In this document: piece by piece, positions 1 to 8,231 of the stretch
How the letters are laid out: the number at the start of each line of letters is the position of its first letter
Numbering within the stretch: position 1 is the first letter of the stretch
NCBI RefSeq assembly: GCF_014905555.1
Contig: NZ_BNGS01000004.1
Coordinates: 655,696-719,695, forward strand
Source: Streptomyces sp. Y2F8-2
Lineage (GTDB): Bacteria > Actinomycetota > Actinomycetes > Streptomycetales > Streptomycetaceae
Reading direction: 5' to 3'
DNA: 64,000 nucleotides
Position numbers and translations under genes: made by a program
The notes under the pieces: model-generated
What the model was told of the DNA's origin: nothing
Seen by the model: the letters and a program-made list of their open reading frames with translations, nothing else
Database searches by the model: none

Positions 1-128
1 CACGGCCAGGCCGCCAACACGGCTGCCGGCGGCAGCCGGTTCCTCTCCAGCGGCAGGCTGTGTTGAAACGTCGTCGAGTGCCGGGAGCAGCCTGACCGGT
101 GATGTTCCTGCATGGGCGCGCTCAGGGC

Positions 129-1400
129 CTACAAGAGGGAGAAGCCCCCTGTGCCGTGTCCCGTGAGTTCGTGCATCTCGATGGCTATTTCCCCATCGGA
201 GAACTGCTCCGCTTTCAGGGCACCCACGATCTCGGACTCCGCCTTGCCGACGTCGTTGCCGCGGATCGCCGCGATCAGCCCGACTTGCAGCTGGCGATCC
301 CCGTCGGTCATTGCGGCCAGAGCGGCGTATCTCTGCCCTTCCGCGAGTTGGGCGGCGCACCATGCGGCTCGCAGGGGTGGACGGCGTCCGTTCACCGTGG
401 TCGACATGACCCGTCCGAGGAACCGTGGGAGCTTCGGGTCGGCGCGACATGCTTCCAGCCAGTGCCGGACCAGGAACCTCTGCTGGATGGCTCCGCCCAG
501 GAGAAACAGCCGCAGATCCTCGCTGTCCCACTTCCTGTTCGCAGCGAAGTACAGCTCCTCGCGACCGCAGCAGAGCGCCAGTCTGTGCCGGAGTTCTCCC
601 GGCCTGTTCCACTTCTTGAATTTCCTCATGATCGCCCGCTCATCGACTTCGGTATCAGTGACCGCCCTGCCCGCGGTCAGCAGGCGCTGAATTTCGGCCC
701 TGGGCATCCAATCGGTTCCGTCTGCATCCCGCAGCGGCACCGCGACGGTGTGGCCGGGCACCTTTCCGGGCCTCCCGGACGGCGCCGGGATGACGAACAC
801 CTCAGCACGGTCCTGCTCCGGAATGTCGATGAAGACGACTCTCTGCTCACCGTCGTCGGACCAGTCGACCGTGATGCCTTGCGGTGTCGGCAGGACATGC
901 TGACGAATCAGCTTGCGTAGCTGATCAAGGTTGACTGCGGACCGCTCGAGGCCCGTGAAGCTCTCGAGCACCTCCTCGTCACCCTCCAATCGGGTGGCCA
1001 TGCCCAGGACGATCAGTCCGCCACCGCGATTGGCGAAAGCAGCGACGTCCTTGGCCAGTTCTTCCACCGCCGCAGGATTGCGCGGGTCGCACGGCTGCTT
1101 CTTGGCGTCCAGCCGCTGTCCCTCACGCAACCCGCGGAGGACGGTGGGTCGTTGTGCGCGCAGTGATGCGCGGAGTTCTCCGACATCCAGGTCTCTGACG
1201 CTCCGGCCGACACTCCGTTCCGTGCCTGTGAGTGTGTCGACAGTCGTCTGATGGCTGACCATTTCGAGATCGTCGTCCGCACGGGCCCCGGCGACCGAAC
1301 GCAGGCTCGGGCGCCCCGTCCGAGCATGCAGTGCATGTGGTTCGGCAGTCGGATCTGCCGAGGTCGCGCCCTGCTCGCCATGGGTACGTTCCTTGGCCAC
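129..1400 (-). CDS. AlbA_2 (Schlafen-like) putative DNA-binding protein
   Basis: A 423-residue protein with a GTG start. Residues about 90-210 look like an AlbA_2/Schlafen domain: an EGQRLDAK stretch (the ExxxxEFK position), then an alanine-rich helix with FANRGGGLIVLGM and a VVFIDIPEQ strand. The family is linked to nucleic-acid binding and is common in regulators and defence-type proteins of actinomycetes. The C-terminal half (about 240-423) is charged and not recognised. The first 46 residues look poorly conserved, so an ATG at 1262 is a possible alternative start. There is no convincing operon partner; an IS256 relic lies just upstream. The exact role is unknown. Confidence 0.75.
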   Translation of the reverse strand: MAKERTHGEQGATSADPTAEPHALHARTGRPSLRSVAGARADDDLEMVSHQTTVDTLTGTERSVGRSVRDLDVGELRASLRAQRPTVLRGLREGQRLDAKKQPCDPRNPAAVEELAKDVAAFANRGGGLIVLGMATRLEGDEEVLESFTGLERSAVNLDQLRKLIRQHVLPTPQGITVDWSDDGEQRVVFIDIPEQDRAEVFVIPAPSGRPGKVPGHTVAVPLRDADGTDWMPRAEIQRLLTAGRAVTDTEVDERAIMRKFKKWNRPGELRHRLALCCGREELYFAANRKWDSEDLRLFLLGGAIQQRFLVRHWLEACRADPKLPRFLGRVMSTTVNGRRPPLRAAWCAAQLAEGQRYAALAAMTDGDRQLQVGLIAAIRGNDVGKAESEIVGALKAEQFSDGEIAIEMHELTGHGTGGFSLL

Positions 1401-1599
1401 GTCCCCGTTCCCCGTCCGCCTCCGTCACCAGCCGTCCGATTCTGACAGTGTGACGAGGCAGCCGCCATCGGACAGAAGGCGTAGCGGGGAAGGACGGGAC
1501 CGAGAGGGGGCAGTAGATCCACGAGCCCTGATCCGCCGCCCATCACCCCGCAGGCGAAGCCCGTGCAGGCGCGGCGCGACGCCCGGTGCCGCTCGATCT

Positions 1600-1790
1600 C
1601 GGCTGTGTCCGCCAGTGCGAAACCCGCCACGTGGGCGGGTTGGCGACCGCACCGTCGCGGATCTTCACGTGGATGGCGTCGATGAAGACCACCGGATAGA
1701 CGGAGTCCAGAGGTCGGCTCTGCCATTCGGCCATGCCCTCCAGAACCAGCCGCAGTAGCCCTTGACGCGCCGTCCGGGCTGCACACTTAT
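1600..1790 (-). pseudogene. IS256 (Mutator) transposase fragment
   Basis: Reverse-strand translation contains MAEWQSRPLDSVYPVVFIDA followed by IHVKIRDGAVAN. This is the hallmark central segment around the first catalytic Asp of IS256-family transposases. Shortly after VAN the frame degrades and the remaining two thirds of the transposase are missing, as is the N-terminus. It is a dead internal fragment squeezed between the AlbA_2 gene and the SRPBCC gene. Confidence 0.8.
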
Positions 1791-1801
1791 CCCGGCCGGT
1801 G

Positions 1802-2224
1802 TCACCGGTCAGCCGATCGGGGCGCCTCGCGGTCCAGGGTGTGCTTGATGACTCGGAGTCCTTGATCGACCATCTCGGCGATGGGCGCACCGAGGCTATC
1901 CGGCGTCACGTCGGTGATCCAGACGAAGCGGCTGCGGTTCTCCTCCTCGGCAACCACCTGCATGGAAGCGTGGTGATGCGTGGGCTCCAGAGAGCCACCG
2001 ACCACCGCGTAAGCGATTCGTCTTGTCTTATCGTCGATGTCGACGATGAGTTCGCGCACCACGGCGCCGTTGGCGAAGGTGACGGTCCTGACGTCGCCGT
2101 CGACGCGGGTATCGGTGACGTACCCCGGTGCGAGGCGGTGGTGAACCTCTCCGAAGTCGCGGACCGCCGCCCACACGTTATCCGGAGTGTCTTCGATCAG
2201 CACTTCGCGGTGAATGGATGCCAT
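1802..2224 (-). CDS. SRPBCC (START-like) family protein
   Basis: A 140-residue protein of the SRPBCC/polyketide-cyclase-like fold. It opens with IHREVLIEDTPDNVWAAVRD, the usual first strand and helix of the family, and ends with a long C-terminal helix (IAEMVDQGLRVIKHTLD). These proteins bind small hydrophobic ligands; the ligand here is unknown. The ATG at 2224 is chosen because the family motif begins directly after it. It lies 28 bp downstream of the VOC gene on the same strand, so the two are probably co-transcribed and divergent from the AraC regulator. Confidence 0.85.
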   Translation of the reverse strand: MASIHREVLIEDTPDNVWAAVRDFGEVHHRLAPGYVTDTRVDGDVRTVTFANGAVVRELIVDIDDKTRRIAYAVVGGSLEPTHHHASMQVVAEEENRSRFVWITDVTPDSLGAPIAEMVDQGLRVIKHTLDREAPRSADR

Positions 2225-2252
2225 GAGTCTGTCTCCTTCTCGAGTGGAGAGG

Positions 2253-2624
2253 TCAGTCGCCGGTCGGAGCGGCGGTGAGGCAGAACGGGGGGCCCTCGGG
2301 GTCGGTGAGGACGATCCACTGACCCTCGCCCGGCTGGAAATCGGGCCGGGACGCACCTAGGTCGAGCAGTGCCCCGGCCGCGGCGTCCAAGTCGGCGACG
2401 GTGAAGTCGAGGTGCATGTACTTCAGGCCCTCGGGCCAGCTCGGCGCCTCGTAGCCGTCCACGCGGACAAAGGCGAGCTGGACGGGGGTGCCGCCGCCCA
2501 AGGAGGCAAAATCCTGGTCGCTGTGGGTGATCTCCCACCCGGTGGTCTTCTGGTAAAACGCGGCGAGCGCGGCCGGGTCGGCGCAGTCGAAGACGACCGT
2601 GCTGAGCTGCTTTAGAGCAGACAT
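2253..2624 (-). CDS. VOC (glyoxalase/bleomycin-resistance) family protein
   Basis: A 123-residue single-chain VOC protein with two beta-alpha-beta-beta-beta units: the first strand is LSTVVFDCADPAALAAFYQKT and the second half is MHLDFTVADLDAAAGALLDLGA ending in TDPEGPPFCL. The family includes dioxygenases, glyoxalases and drug-binding resistance proteins; the substrate cannot be read here. The start at 2624 (MSALKQ) places the first strand correctly, although the frame is open further upstream. It heads a two-gene unit with the SRPBCC gene and is divergent from the AraC regulator, which probably controls it. Confidence 0.88.
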   Translation of the reverse strand: MSALKQLSTVVFDCADPAALAAFYQKTTGWEITHSDQDFASLGGGTPVQLAFVRVDGYEAPSWPEGLKYMHLDFTVADLDAAAGALLDLGASRPDFQPGEGQWIVLTDPEGPPFCLTAAPTGD

Positions 2625-2787
2625 GCCAATGACTCCTGGGAATCGAGTAGGGGGAATGAACGCAACGGCGTACGAGGAGCCCGGAAGCCCTCGCATGCTG
2701 CAAGCGTCCTCCCGGCGGCGGGATCCGGTCTTGAAGATCCTTGCAGCGGGGGCGCGGTTGTCAGACCCCCCACGTAGCGTGCGACGG

Positions 2788-3603
2788 GTGCTCACAGCCA
2801 TTTCTGTTGCCAGCCGCCCCGACTTCAACATCAGCGCGGTGACCTGCCGTTCCGACCACGACCGCTGGTCGGCGCCGGAGGTGCGCGCCGACTACCGCGT
2901 GGTGCTCGTGCGCCGCGGCCGGTTCCGCAGGAAAGCCGCAGGCACCCCAGCCGACATCGATGCGACCCTGGCCTACCTGGGCGCACCGGGCGAGGAAGAG
3001 AGCTTCGCCCATCCCACCGGCGGCGACGTGTGCACGTCGATCAGCGTGACACCGAAGCTGTGGCGCTCCCTCGCCGGAGACACCGAGGCACCGGCCGTCC
3101 AGACCTTCTACGTCGATCCACACCTCGACCTCGCCCACCGCCGCCTGCTCACCGCCGCTTGCTCCGCAGACGTCGACTATGCGCTCACCGAAGAGCTGCT
3201 GATCCTCCTGTCGACCGCCATCGGCCGCACCGTGACCGGACCGACCCCGCTCGCTCCCACCTCCTCGGGGCGCGACCGGCCCCTCATCGCGGCCGCCCGC
3301 GAGGCGATCATCGAAGACCACCCTGCGTCGGACACGCTGTTCTCGCTCGCCAAGCTCCTCGGCGTCTCCCCCTACAGCCTCAGCCGGGCCTTCCCACGCG
3401 AACTCGGCGTGACAGTCACCCAGTACCGCCAGCGCGTCCGGATCGGCAAGGCCCTCGACCGCCTGGAGGCAGGCGAGCACAGCCTCAGCACCCTCGCCGC
3501 CGACCTCGGCTATGCCGACCAGGCCCACCTCACCCGCACGATGCGCCAACACCTCGGTCACACACTGACAGCTCTTCGCCGTCTGCTCTCCCCAACACGC
3601 TGA
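2788..3603 (+). CDS. AraC-family transcriptional regulator
   Basis: A 271-residue regulator. The N-terminal part (SRPDFNISAVTC onward) resembles the sensor half of actinomycete AraC proteins. Residues about 175-270 hold the double helix-turn-helix: LAKLLGVSPYSLSRAFPREL, then the second unit LAADLGYADQAHLTRTMRQH. The GTG at 2788 is preferred because homology-like sequence starts there; ATG codons at 2656 and 2695 are in frame and cannot be excluded. It is divergent from the VOC/SRPBCC pair across about 160 bp, a typical layout for local control of that pair. Confidence 0.85.
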   Translation: MLTAISVASRPDFNISAVTCRSDHDRWSAPEVRADYRVVLVRRGRFRRKAAGTPADIDATLAYLGAPGEEESFAHPTGGDVCTSISVTPKLWRSLAGDTEAPAVQTFYVDPHLDLAHRRLLTAACSADVDYALTEELLILLSTAIGRTVTGPTPLAPTSSGRDRPLIAAAREAIIEDHPASDTLFSLAKLLGVSPYSLSRAFPRELGVTVTQYRQRVRIGKALDRLEAGEHSLSTLAADLGYADQAHLTRTMRQHLGHTLTALRRLLSPTR

Positions 3604-4201
3604 CCCCCGTCCATGAGCACGGTTCTCGCTGAAGACCAAAGCGCTGCTCCACCGAGGCCACGGAGCGCCCTACGGCATCCCGTCCACGGGGTGTCGGCCT
3701 TCCGGCACGCAGGGAATTGCGCAACGTCGAAGTACTGCCTCTTCACCAGTAGCACGGCGAGGTGCAGCAGGGCCGATGTCTGCGCTGCGACAAGCACTTC
3801 CGGGCAACGCCGTGCACAGTCTGCGGGAGCTGCCGCATCGAGGGGACCTACGGCATCTCCGGGATCCGTTTCACGACACTGCCCCAGACCGTTGAATGCA
3901 AGGACTGCCGCAACGAGATCCCGCGCCCGACCCCGGACACGAGGGACCGTAGGAGCGCTAGTCCTCGCCCCCGAGGCTGTGGTTGAACCCTTCGAGGACG
4001 GGGTCCAGTTCGGCGGCGCGCCGCCCAGGCTGCACAGTCAGGTGCTGGGGGCCGTCCAGGGCCCGGTCCAGATCCTGAAGCGGAGCGCCGGGCGGCGCTG
4101 ACGGCGATTCGCGAAGACGGCTCTGTCCGCAGTTTCGTGAATCCCATCGCCGTGGACGGCCCGGTCGTGCTGCTCTGCGCCGCGTCGTGGATGATCACCC
4201 C
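3604..4201. other. mostly non-coding/degraded stretch
   Basis: Apart from the doubtful Cys-rich frame at 3762, the only coding-like signal is on the reverse strand at about 3960-4103. There a frame reads LQDLDRALDGPQHL and ends LDPVLEGFNHSLGGED before a stop, like the C-terminus of an unknown protein whose front is lost. Nothing else could be supported. Confidence 0.4.
3762..3986 (+). CDS. possible small Cys-rich protein (doubtful)
   Basis: A 74-codon frame with paired cysteines: CLRC near residue 6, CTVCGSC near 18 and CKDC near 47. This would fit a zinc-ribbon-like mini-protein. No clear ribosome-binding site was found, and the C-terminal third is Arg/Pro-rich like random high-GC translation. 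It lies in otherwise degraded DNA between the AraC gene and a truncated hypothetical gene, so it may be a remnant. Confidence 0.25.
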   Translation: MQQGRCLRCDKHFRATPCTVCGSCRIEGTYGISGIRFTTLPQTVECKDCRNEIPRPTPDTRDRRSASPRPRGCG

Positions 4202-4699
4202 ATGGGCTCGGTGCAACCGGATGTGACGTGGCCGTTCACCGACGGCGCCTTTCCTCAGAATCTGCTGGCGATCGTGCAGCGGACGGTGGCCGACGGTAGC
4301 CACCCGGCGCTGATGGTGATCCATGATGACGAGCAGGACTGGCTTCTCGCTGACGGGCTTCGTGATCCGAACGCGGACGGAGCGTCGATCGTCTGCCATC
4401 TAGATCACGTACTCAGCCTCGACCCATCTCTCGCGGCTTTGGCCAGCCTTCCGCCTAGCCATATTGCTGAGTCGAGGTCCTGGCGGAGGAAGCCGGCGAA
4501 GCCCTTCATGGGCTTCGGTGCGTCCTTTTCGGCCTGCCGGATCCACTCCGGCAGGAGGTATCCGCGCTGGTGGCGGACCAAGTCGGCGAAGGCGCGGGCA
4601 AGGTCGCAGGCCCGGGTGATGTCCGGGCAGGCGAACCGGAGCACACCGGCGTGCGGCAAGTCGTTGAACAGCACGTTGAGCGCCAGAGGGGCCAACTGA
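4202..4699 (+). pseudogene. small conserved-type hypothetical protein, 3' end replaced
   Basis: The first about 95 codons read as a small soluble protein (HPALMVIHDDEQDWLLADGL, then HVLSLDPSLAALASLPPSHI) ending in SRSWRRKP. This resembles short actinomycete hypotheticals that finish with an Ala/Glu-Arg...WRR tail. After about 4490 the frame runs antisense into an ISL3 transposase fragment, so the last about 65 codons are not native. The function is unknown. A GTG at 4187 is an alternative start. Confidence 0.45.
4468..4695 (-). pseudogene. ISL3-family transposase fragment
   Basis: The reverse translation holds DLARAFADLVRHQRGYLLPE followed by WIRQAEKDAPKPMKGFAGFLRQDLDS. This is the segment just upstream of the SSGVVEGHVNRIK motif in ISL3 transposases. 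The conserved C-terminus and the entire N-terminal half are absent. It abuts the 3' end of the preceding hypothetical gene, which it has truncated or become fused to. Confidence 0.75.
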
Positions 4700-4797
4700 G
4701 ATGCAGGTCGGCCAACTGAAGCACTCCGTCACAGCCATGTGGCGGCTCCGGCGCGTCGACTTGGCCAGAAAATCGAACGAGTAGCCTAATTGGGCAC

Positions 4798-5028
4798 ATG
4801 GAGCATGTCCCCTTCCCACGTGACCTGACCGAGCTTCAGGCGGACTGGCAGCGCACGTACGCGGCGCTCGCCGTGCCGCGTCCGATGCACACCACGGCAC
4901 TGCGCCGCTGCCTGCAGACCTTGTCCAGCCGGCTGCTGTTTCACCCGTACTGGTCCCGCCCGGGCTGGGTGCCAGCAGCGCGGGTGGAGCTGCGCGGCCA
5001 GGCCCGCGCGCTGGGACAGCTGCCGTGA
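4798..5028 (+). CDS. small hypothetical protein, first gene of a coupled trio
   Basis: A 76-residue, Arg-rich, Leu-rich protein (TELQADWQRTYAALAVPRP, then RLLFHPYWSRPGWVPAARVE). No recognised domain, signal peptide or membrane segment. Its stop overlaps the GTG of the next gene by 4 bp (GTGA), which implies translational coupling and supports it as a real gene. The function is unknown. Confidence 0.6.
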   Translation: MEHVPFPRDLTELQADWQRTYAALAVPRPMHTTALRRCLQTLSSRLLFHPYWSRPGWVPAARVELRGQARALGQLP

Positions 5029-5198
5029 CGACGCACCTGGTCCGCGTGCAGCTCGAGGCTGGTGGCCCGGCGGTCACCGGGGAGGCCGATGGGGCGACCG
5101 CCGACCGCACCAGGCGTGACTGGGTCGGGATGTACGGCAGCGACGAGAAGGTCGTCATCCGGCTCGCCGAGGACGGCGGTGGGAGCGAGCGGTGCTGA
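5025..5198 (+). CDS. very small hypothetical protein (57 aa)
   Basis: A short GTG-started gene overlapping the previous stop by 4 bp. The product begins TTHLVRVQLEAGGPAVTGEA and ends with KVVIRLAEDGGGSERC; it is acidic in its second half. No domain is recognised. It is supported by the coupled start, in-frame codon bias and overlap with the next frame (GTG at 5192). It was probably co-expressed with its two neighbours as one mRNA. Confidence 0.5.
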   Translation: MTTHLVRVQLEAGGPAVTGEADGATADRTRRDWVGMYGSDEKVVIRLAEDGGGSERC

Positions 5199-5347
5199 TG
5201 GCGTGGAAGTGGAGACGGGATCGGACGGCGGTCACCCATCGGGCCCGCCAGGGCGTGTATCGGAAGTGGGTCTTGGAGCGGCTCGGTATCTGGGCATACA
5301 AGCCTGTCTCGCAAGATCGGCAGCGATCGGTGGGCAGGTACTGGTAG
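5192..5347 (+). CDS. very small basic hypothetical protein (51 aa)
   Basis: A GTG-started frame (ATG two codons later at 5198) overlapping the previous gene by 7 bp. The product is strongly basic and Trp/Tyr-rich (MAWKWRRDRTAVTHRARQ, then YRKWVLERLGIWAYK). It has a double TAG stop. No domain is recognised; the composition would suit a nucleic-acid or membrane-surface binding peptide, but this is only inference. It is followed 9 bp later by the truncated membrane-protein gene. Confidence 0.4.
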   Translation: MLMAWKWRRDRTAVTHRARQGVYRKWVLERLGIWAYKPVSQDRQRSVGRYW

Positions 5348-5356
5348 TAGTCGGCC

Positions 5357-5716
5357 GTGGCAGGTGACCTGTGGACCCCAGTGATTTCGATGGTCGGTGT
5401 GGCTGTAGGTGGTGCGTTGACGTATCTGACCCAGCGCACGACGCAACGGGCAGCTGACCGGGCTGAAGAACAAAGGCGGGCTGCGGCGCAGGCGGAGGAG
5501 CGACGTGCCGAGCAGATCAGGACCGTGCTGGAGTTCGCTGGTGCATCGGATCCCGCGACGTCGCAGCTAGGCGCGGTTCTTCCGGGAGGCGTATGCCTTG
5601 TCGGCGCGCACTCGATTGGGTCGGGTGCGCGGTCGGCCGGGCCCGATGCGCGGCACGCGGACCTTGTCCAGGACGGGCTCGAACTGCGGAGAGTCGCCGC
5701 GCTGCCCCCGCCGTGA
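5357..5716 (+). pseudogene. truncated single-pass membrane protein
   Basis: It starts at GTG 5357 with an N-terminal hydrophobic helix (residues 8-24, VISMVGVAVGGALTYL), then a long charged coiled-coil (about 27-55, RAADRAEEQRRAAAQAEERR). After LEFA (about 5540) the frame enters antisense IS5 transposase DNA, so the C-terminal domain is lost. The anchor plus coiled-coil is seen in many small Streptomyces membrane proteins of unknown role. It closes the tiny-gene operon. Confidence 0.55.
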
Positions 5717-5850
5717 TGACGATCGACATCGGCTTTTGCCGCTGCTCAACAGCCAGATGCAGCTTGGTAGTCAGGCCACCGCGCGAGCGTCCGAGTCCGT
5801 GGTCGGACGGTTCGACGGTGGTGCCGCCGGGCGGAAGGCTCCGGGTGGGC
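5540..5850 (-). pseudogene. IS5-family transposase relic with frameshift
   Basis: Reverse translation reads HGLGRSRGGLTTKLHLAVEQ and QKPMSIVITAG. After a frame change it continues with DSPQFEPVLDKVRVPRIG and RVRADKAYASRKNRA, then LRRRGIRCT. These are consecutive conserved blocks of one IS5-type DDE transposase, including the Asp in the RADKAY block. The N-terminus and the C-terminal Glu region are missing and at least one frameshift is present. Its left edge interrupts the membrane-protein gene at about 5540. Confidence 0.8.
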
Positions 5851-6286
5851 AGCGGCGGCTCGAAGGAGGGCGACCTGCCCGATCGGGCTCCGGGACGACA
5901 CCTTCCGCCGGTGTCAATCCGAGGGGCACAGGCGGCTGTGCGAGGTGCTGTGGCACTGGGAACTCGGCGGCACGCCCCTGGTAGGCGACGGTCGTCCCGC
6001 CCCTTGCGAAGCACGCCGGGTTCGGGGCCGCGGCCCAGGCACGGCAAGGGCTCTCAGCTGGTGGCACGTGGCGCCCGGGAGCGGTCAGTGTACGACCTGC
6101 GCGTCATCGCCGGCCTTCCGTTGCGTTGCCTATGGCGCGCCATGAACGGCTGTTGCGTGTGCAGGGGCGGGCGTGCCGTGTCGTGTGTGTGCGACTGCCC
6201 AGGTGCCACTGCTCCGCGGATGTGTGTCTGGTCGCGGCCTTGAGCAGTTCAGTTGGCTGTCAGGGGCGTCAGCCCAGTCGTGCGGG
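5851..6286. other. no supported gene
   Basis: Long frames on both strands are Arg/Pro/Gly-rich, mutually antisense and lack domain motifs or ribosome-binding sites. It may contain decayed upstream sequence of the IS5 relic, but nothing specific could be read. Confidence 0.4.
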
Positions 6287-6523
6287 TCAGGCGTGGTCTA
6301 CGAGTTCTGCTTTGCCCTGCTGACGGGCACAGTGCGCGCAGCAGAAGAACTGCCCGTCGGCCTGGAGGCCGTGACCGAGGATGCGGCATTGGCAGTTTTC
6401 ACAGATCGGCGCCATCCGCTGGGCGGCGCACTCGAGGCTGTCGAAGGTGTGGACGGCTCCTCCCTTGGCGTGCACTTCGAAAGACATCTCGTAGTCGTTG
6501 CCGCAGACGTCACACACGGCCAT
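6287..6523 (-). CDS. small Cys-rich metal-binding-type protein
   Basis: A 78-residue protein with four cysteine pairs: CDVC at residue 4, an isolated Cys in SLECA, CENCQC around 41-46 and FCCAHCAR around 60-66. The pattern and size match small bacterial proteins often labelled metallothionein-like or TRASH-type zinc binders, which presumably bind structural or regulatory metal. ATG at 6523. It is monocistronic as far as can be seen. The conserved spacing and intact frame argue that it is functional, although it sits in a degraded neighbourhood. Confidence 0.75.
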   Translation of the reverse strand: MAVCDVCGNDYEMSFEVHAKGGAVHTFDSLECAAQRMAPICENCQCRILGHGLQADGQFFCCAHCARQQGKAELVDHA

Positions 6524-7154
6524 GGACGCTCAACTCCTCACAGCTTCCCGGATGGGACCGCTGCCGGTACCTGCGACCAACAGCGTCCCTGACGGTAGTG
6601 AAGAGATGCCGACTGTCCTTGGGCGGCGCGTTGGCCTGCGCCCGAGCGGTGCACAGGAATCACTCGGCCGGGCGCGGCGGTACGCGGGCAGCCCGGGCCT
6701 GCGCCCGTCCAGCCAGAACTGCCTCCGACTCTTTGAGTGGGTGACCACGAATCGTTCGCGCTCTTGAAAGCCGGGTAGAGGTGCGGCCGCCGCCTCGGCG
6801 GTCGGAGCTGCGGCCGCCGGTGTCGGCAGCGTCGCCGCGGCTGATCGGATCGCGTTCCGTCGGCCGGGGGCCGCGGGGTCAAGTGACGCCTTGTGAGGAT
6901 TTCTTGCGGAGGCTGGCAAGCTTCGCAGTGTGTTTCGCCGCCAGCGCTGACAACGCGCGACGACGCTTCCCCGCCGGGTGGGCGGGGAGAGGTGGCGCCA
7001 CCAGTCGGGTGACCGGGTCAGCGCACCGCCGGAAGGCTTCCGGTCCGGTCGCCGGACGGGCCTGCCGCCGATGGCTCGTCTGAGCCGCAGTCGGCGGCGG
7101 GCCCGGTAGCGCGGTAAAAGCGCTGCGGAGGTGGCGGGCTGTGCCTGGCGGGCG
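6524..7154. other. no supported gene
   Basis: About 630 bp with no convincing coding frame. The overlapping frames on both strands are low-complexity Arg/Pro/Ala. No tRNA, repeat or clear hairpin was found. It probably holds the promoter of the Cys-rich gene and the 3' region of the protease gene. Confidence 0.4.
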
Positions 7155-8027
7155 CTACGGCAGCTTCACGAACGGCGCCAGGAAGGCGCGGGCGCCCGGG
7201 GTGTCCAGGCGGTACGACACGTTCGTCGCGTAGCACGGGCCGTCGCCGGTGATCGTGGTGGCCGCAAGTACGTTCCGGCCGCCGATCACGGCGAAGTTCG
7301 GGCCGCCGGAGTCGCCGTAGCAGGCGCCGCCGTTGCCCTGAGGTGCGGTCATCGCCAGGCGGACCCACGCGTCGTTGAGGGCGTCGAAGGTGACAGGCGC
7401 CTTCATCCGGACACCGCCGCCGGGGTGGGTCTGACCGCCGGGGCCGCGCTGGGCCTCCTGGGTGCCGTATCCGGCGACGAACCAGTCGGTGGAGTTCAGC
7501 GCCTGCGGGCCGAGCGCGCCGAGCTGGTTGGCGGTGGGCAGCGTGGCTGGAGTGAAGGTCCAGCGGGCCTTGACCTTGGTCGCCGGCAGCTCGATCACCG
7601 AGATGTCGTGCGGGTCGGACGCGGGCCCGGGGTAGTCGGGATGGCTGTGGGCGGTGCCCTGGACGGCGATGGCGCCCGCCTGCGCGGCCGGATCGCCAGG
7701 GTACTTCTTCGCGGCGGCGTCGAGGCCGGCCTGCACGTCCTGGTCCAGGGACACGTAAAACTTCACGTTGTCGGGCCAGTCGGTGGTGCAGTGCGCGGCG
7801 GTCAGGAACGTGTCCGCGTCGATCATGGTTCCGGAGCAGACCCAGTCGACCCGGTCGGGTGTCGTGGGGTCGCCGTCGTTGTCCCAGGTCGCGACCATTG
7901 CGCCGACCTCGGTGCGCTCGGGTGCGGGTGTCGCGTTGTAGGAGTTAATGGCCGAGGACGGCAGGGCGGTGGCTAGCACGGCGGCACAGGCTGCGGCGGT
8001 GACGGCGGACGCGCGTAGGACGGTCAA
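7155..8027 (-). CDS. secreted trypsin-like (S1) serine protease
   Basis: A 290-residue exported protein: signal peptide at residues 1-26 (AAACAAVLATALPSSA), then a chymotrypsin-fold domain. The catalytic triad is visible: His79 in LTAAHC, Asp141 in HDISVIEL and Ser240 in GDSGGP. Paired cysteines flank the His and Ser sites. The start codon is TTG at 8027, chosen because a strong Shine-Dalgarno (AGAAGG) lies 8 nt upstream and the signal peptide begins there. It probably acts as an extracellular endopeptidase; specificity is not readable. No pro-domain of the Streptomyces alpha-lytic type is seen. The gene appears monocistronic. Confidence 0.9.
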   Translation of the reverse strand: MTVLRASAVTAAACAAVLATALPSSAINSYNATPAPERTEVGAMVATWDNDGDPTTPDRVDWVCSGTMIDADTFLTAAHCTTDWPDNVKFYVSLDQDVQAGLDAAAKKYPGDPAAQAGAIAVQGTAHSHPDYPGPASDPHDISVIELPATKVKARWTFTPATLPTANQLGALGPQALNSTDWFVAGYGTQEAQRGPGGQTHPGGGVRMKAPVTFDALNDAWVRLAMTAPQGNGGACYGDSGGPNFAVIGGRNVLAATTITGDGPCYATNVSYRLDTPGARAFLAPFVKLP

Positions 8028-8231
8028 GAGAAACCCTTCTACCGATGGGACGGGTGTTCTCCTGTGGGGGGTGGAGCAGCGCCAGTGAAGCGCCTGGGGG
8101 CGGCCGCGACAAGAGCACGCCCGCCCTTCCAGGGTTTTCCCTCAGTAGTGCTCTGACCGGGAAGGTTCGCCGGGGTGGTCGTCTGGGCGGTTGGATGCAC
8201 GGTGACGTCCGTTCCGACCGCTGGAGGTGTC

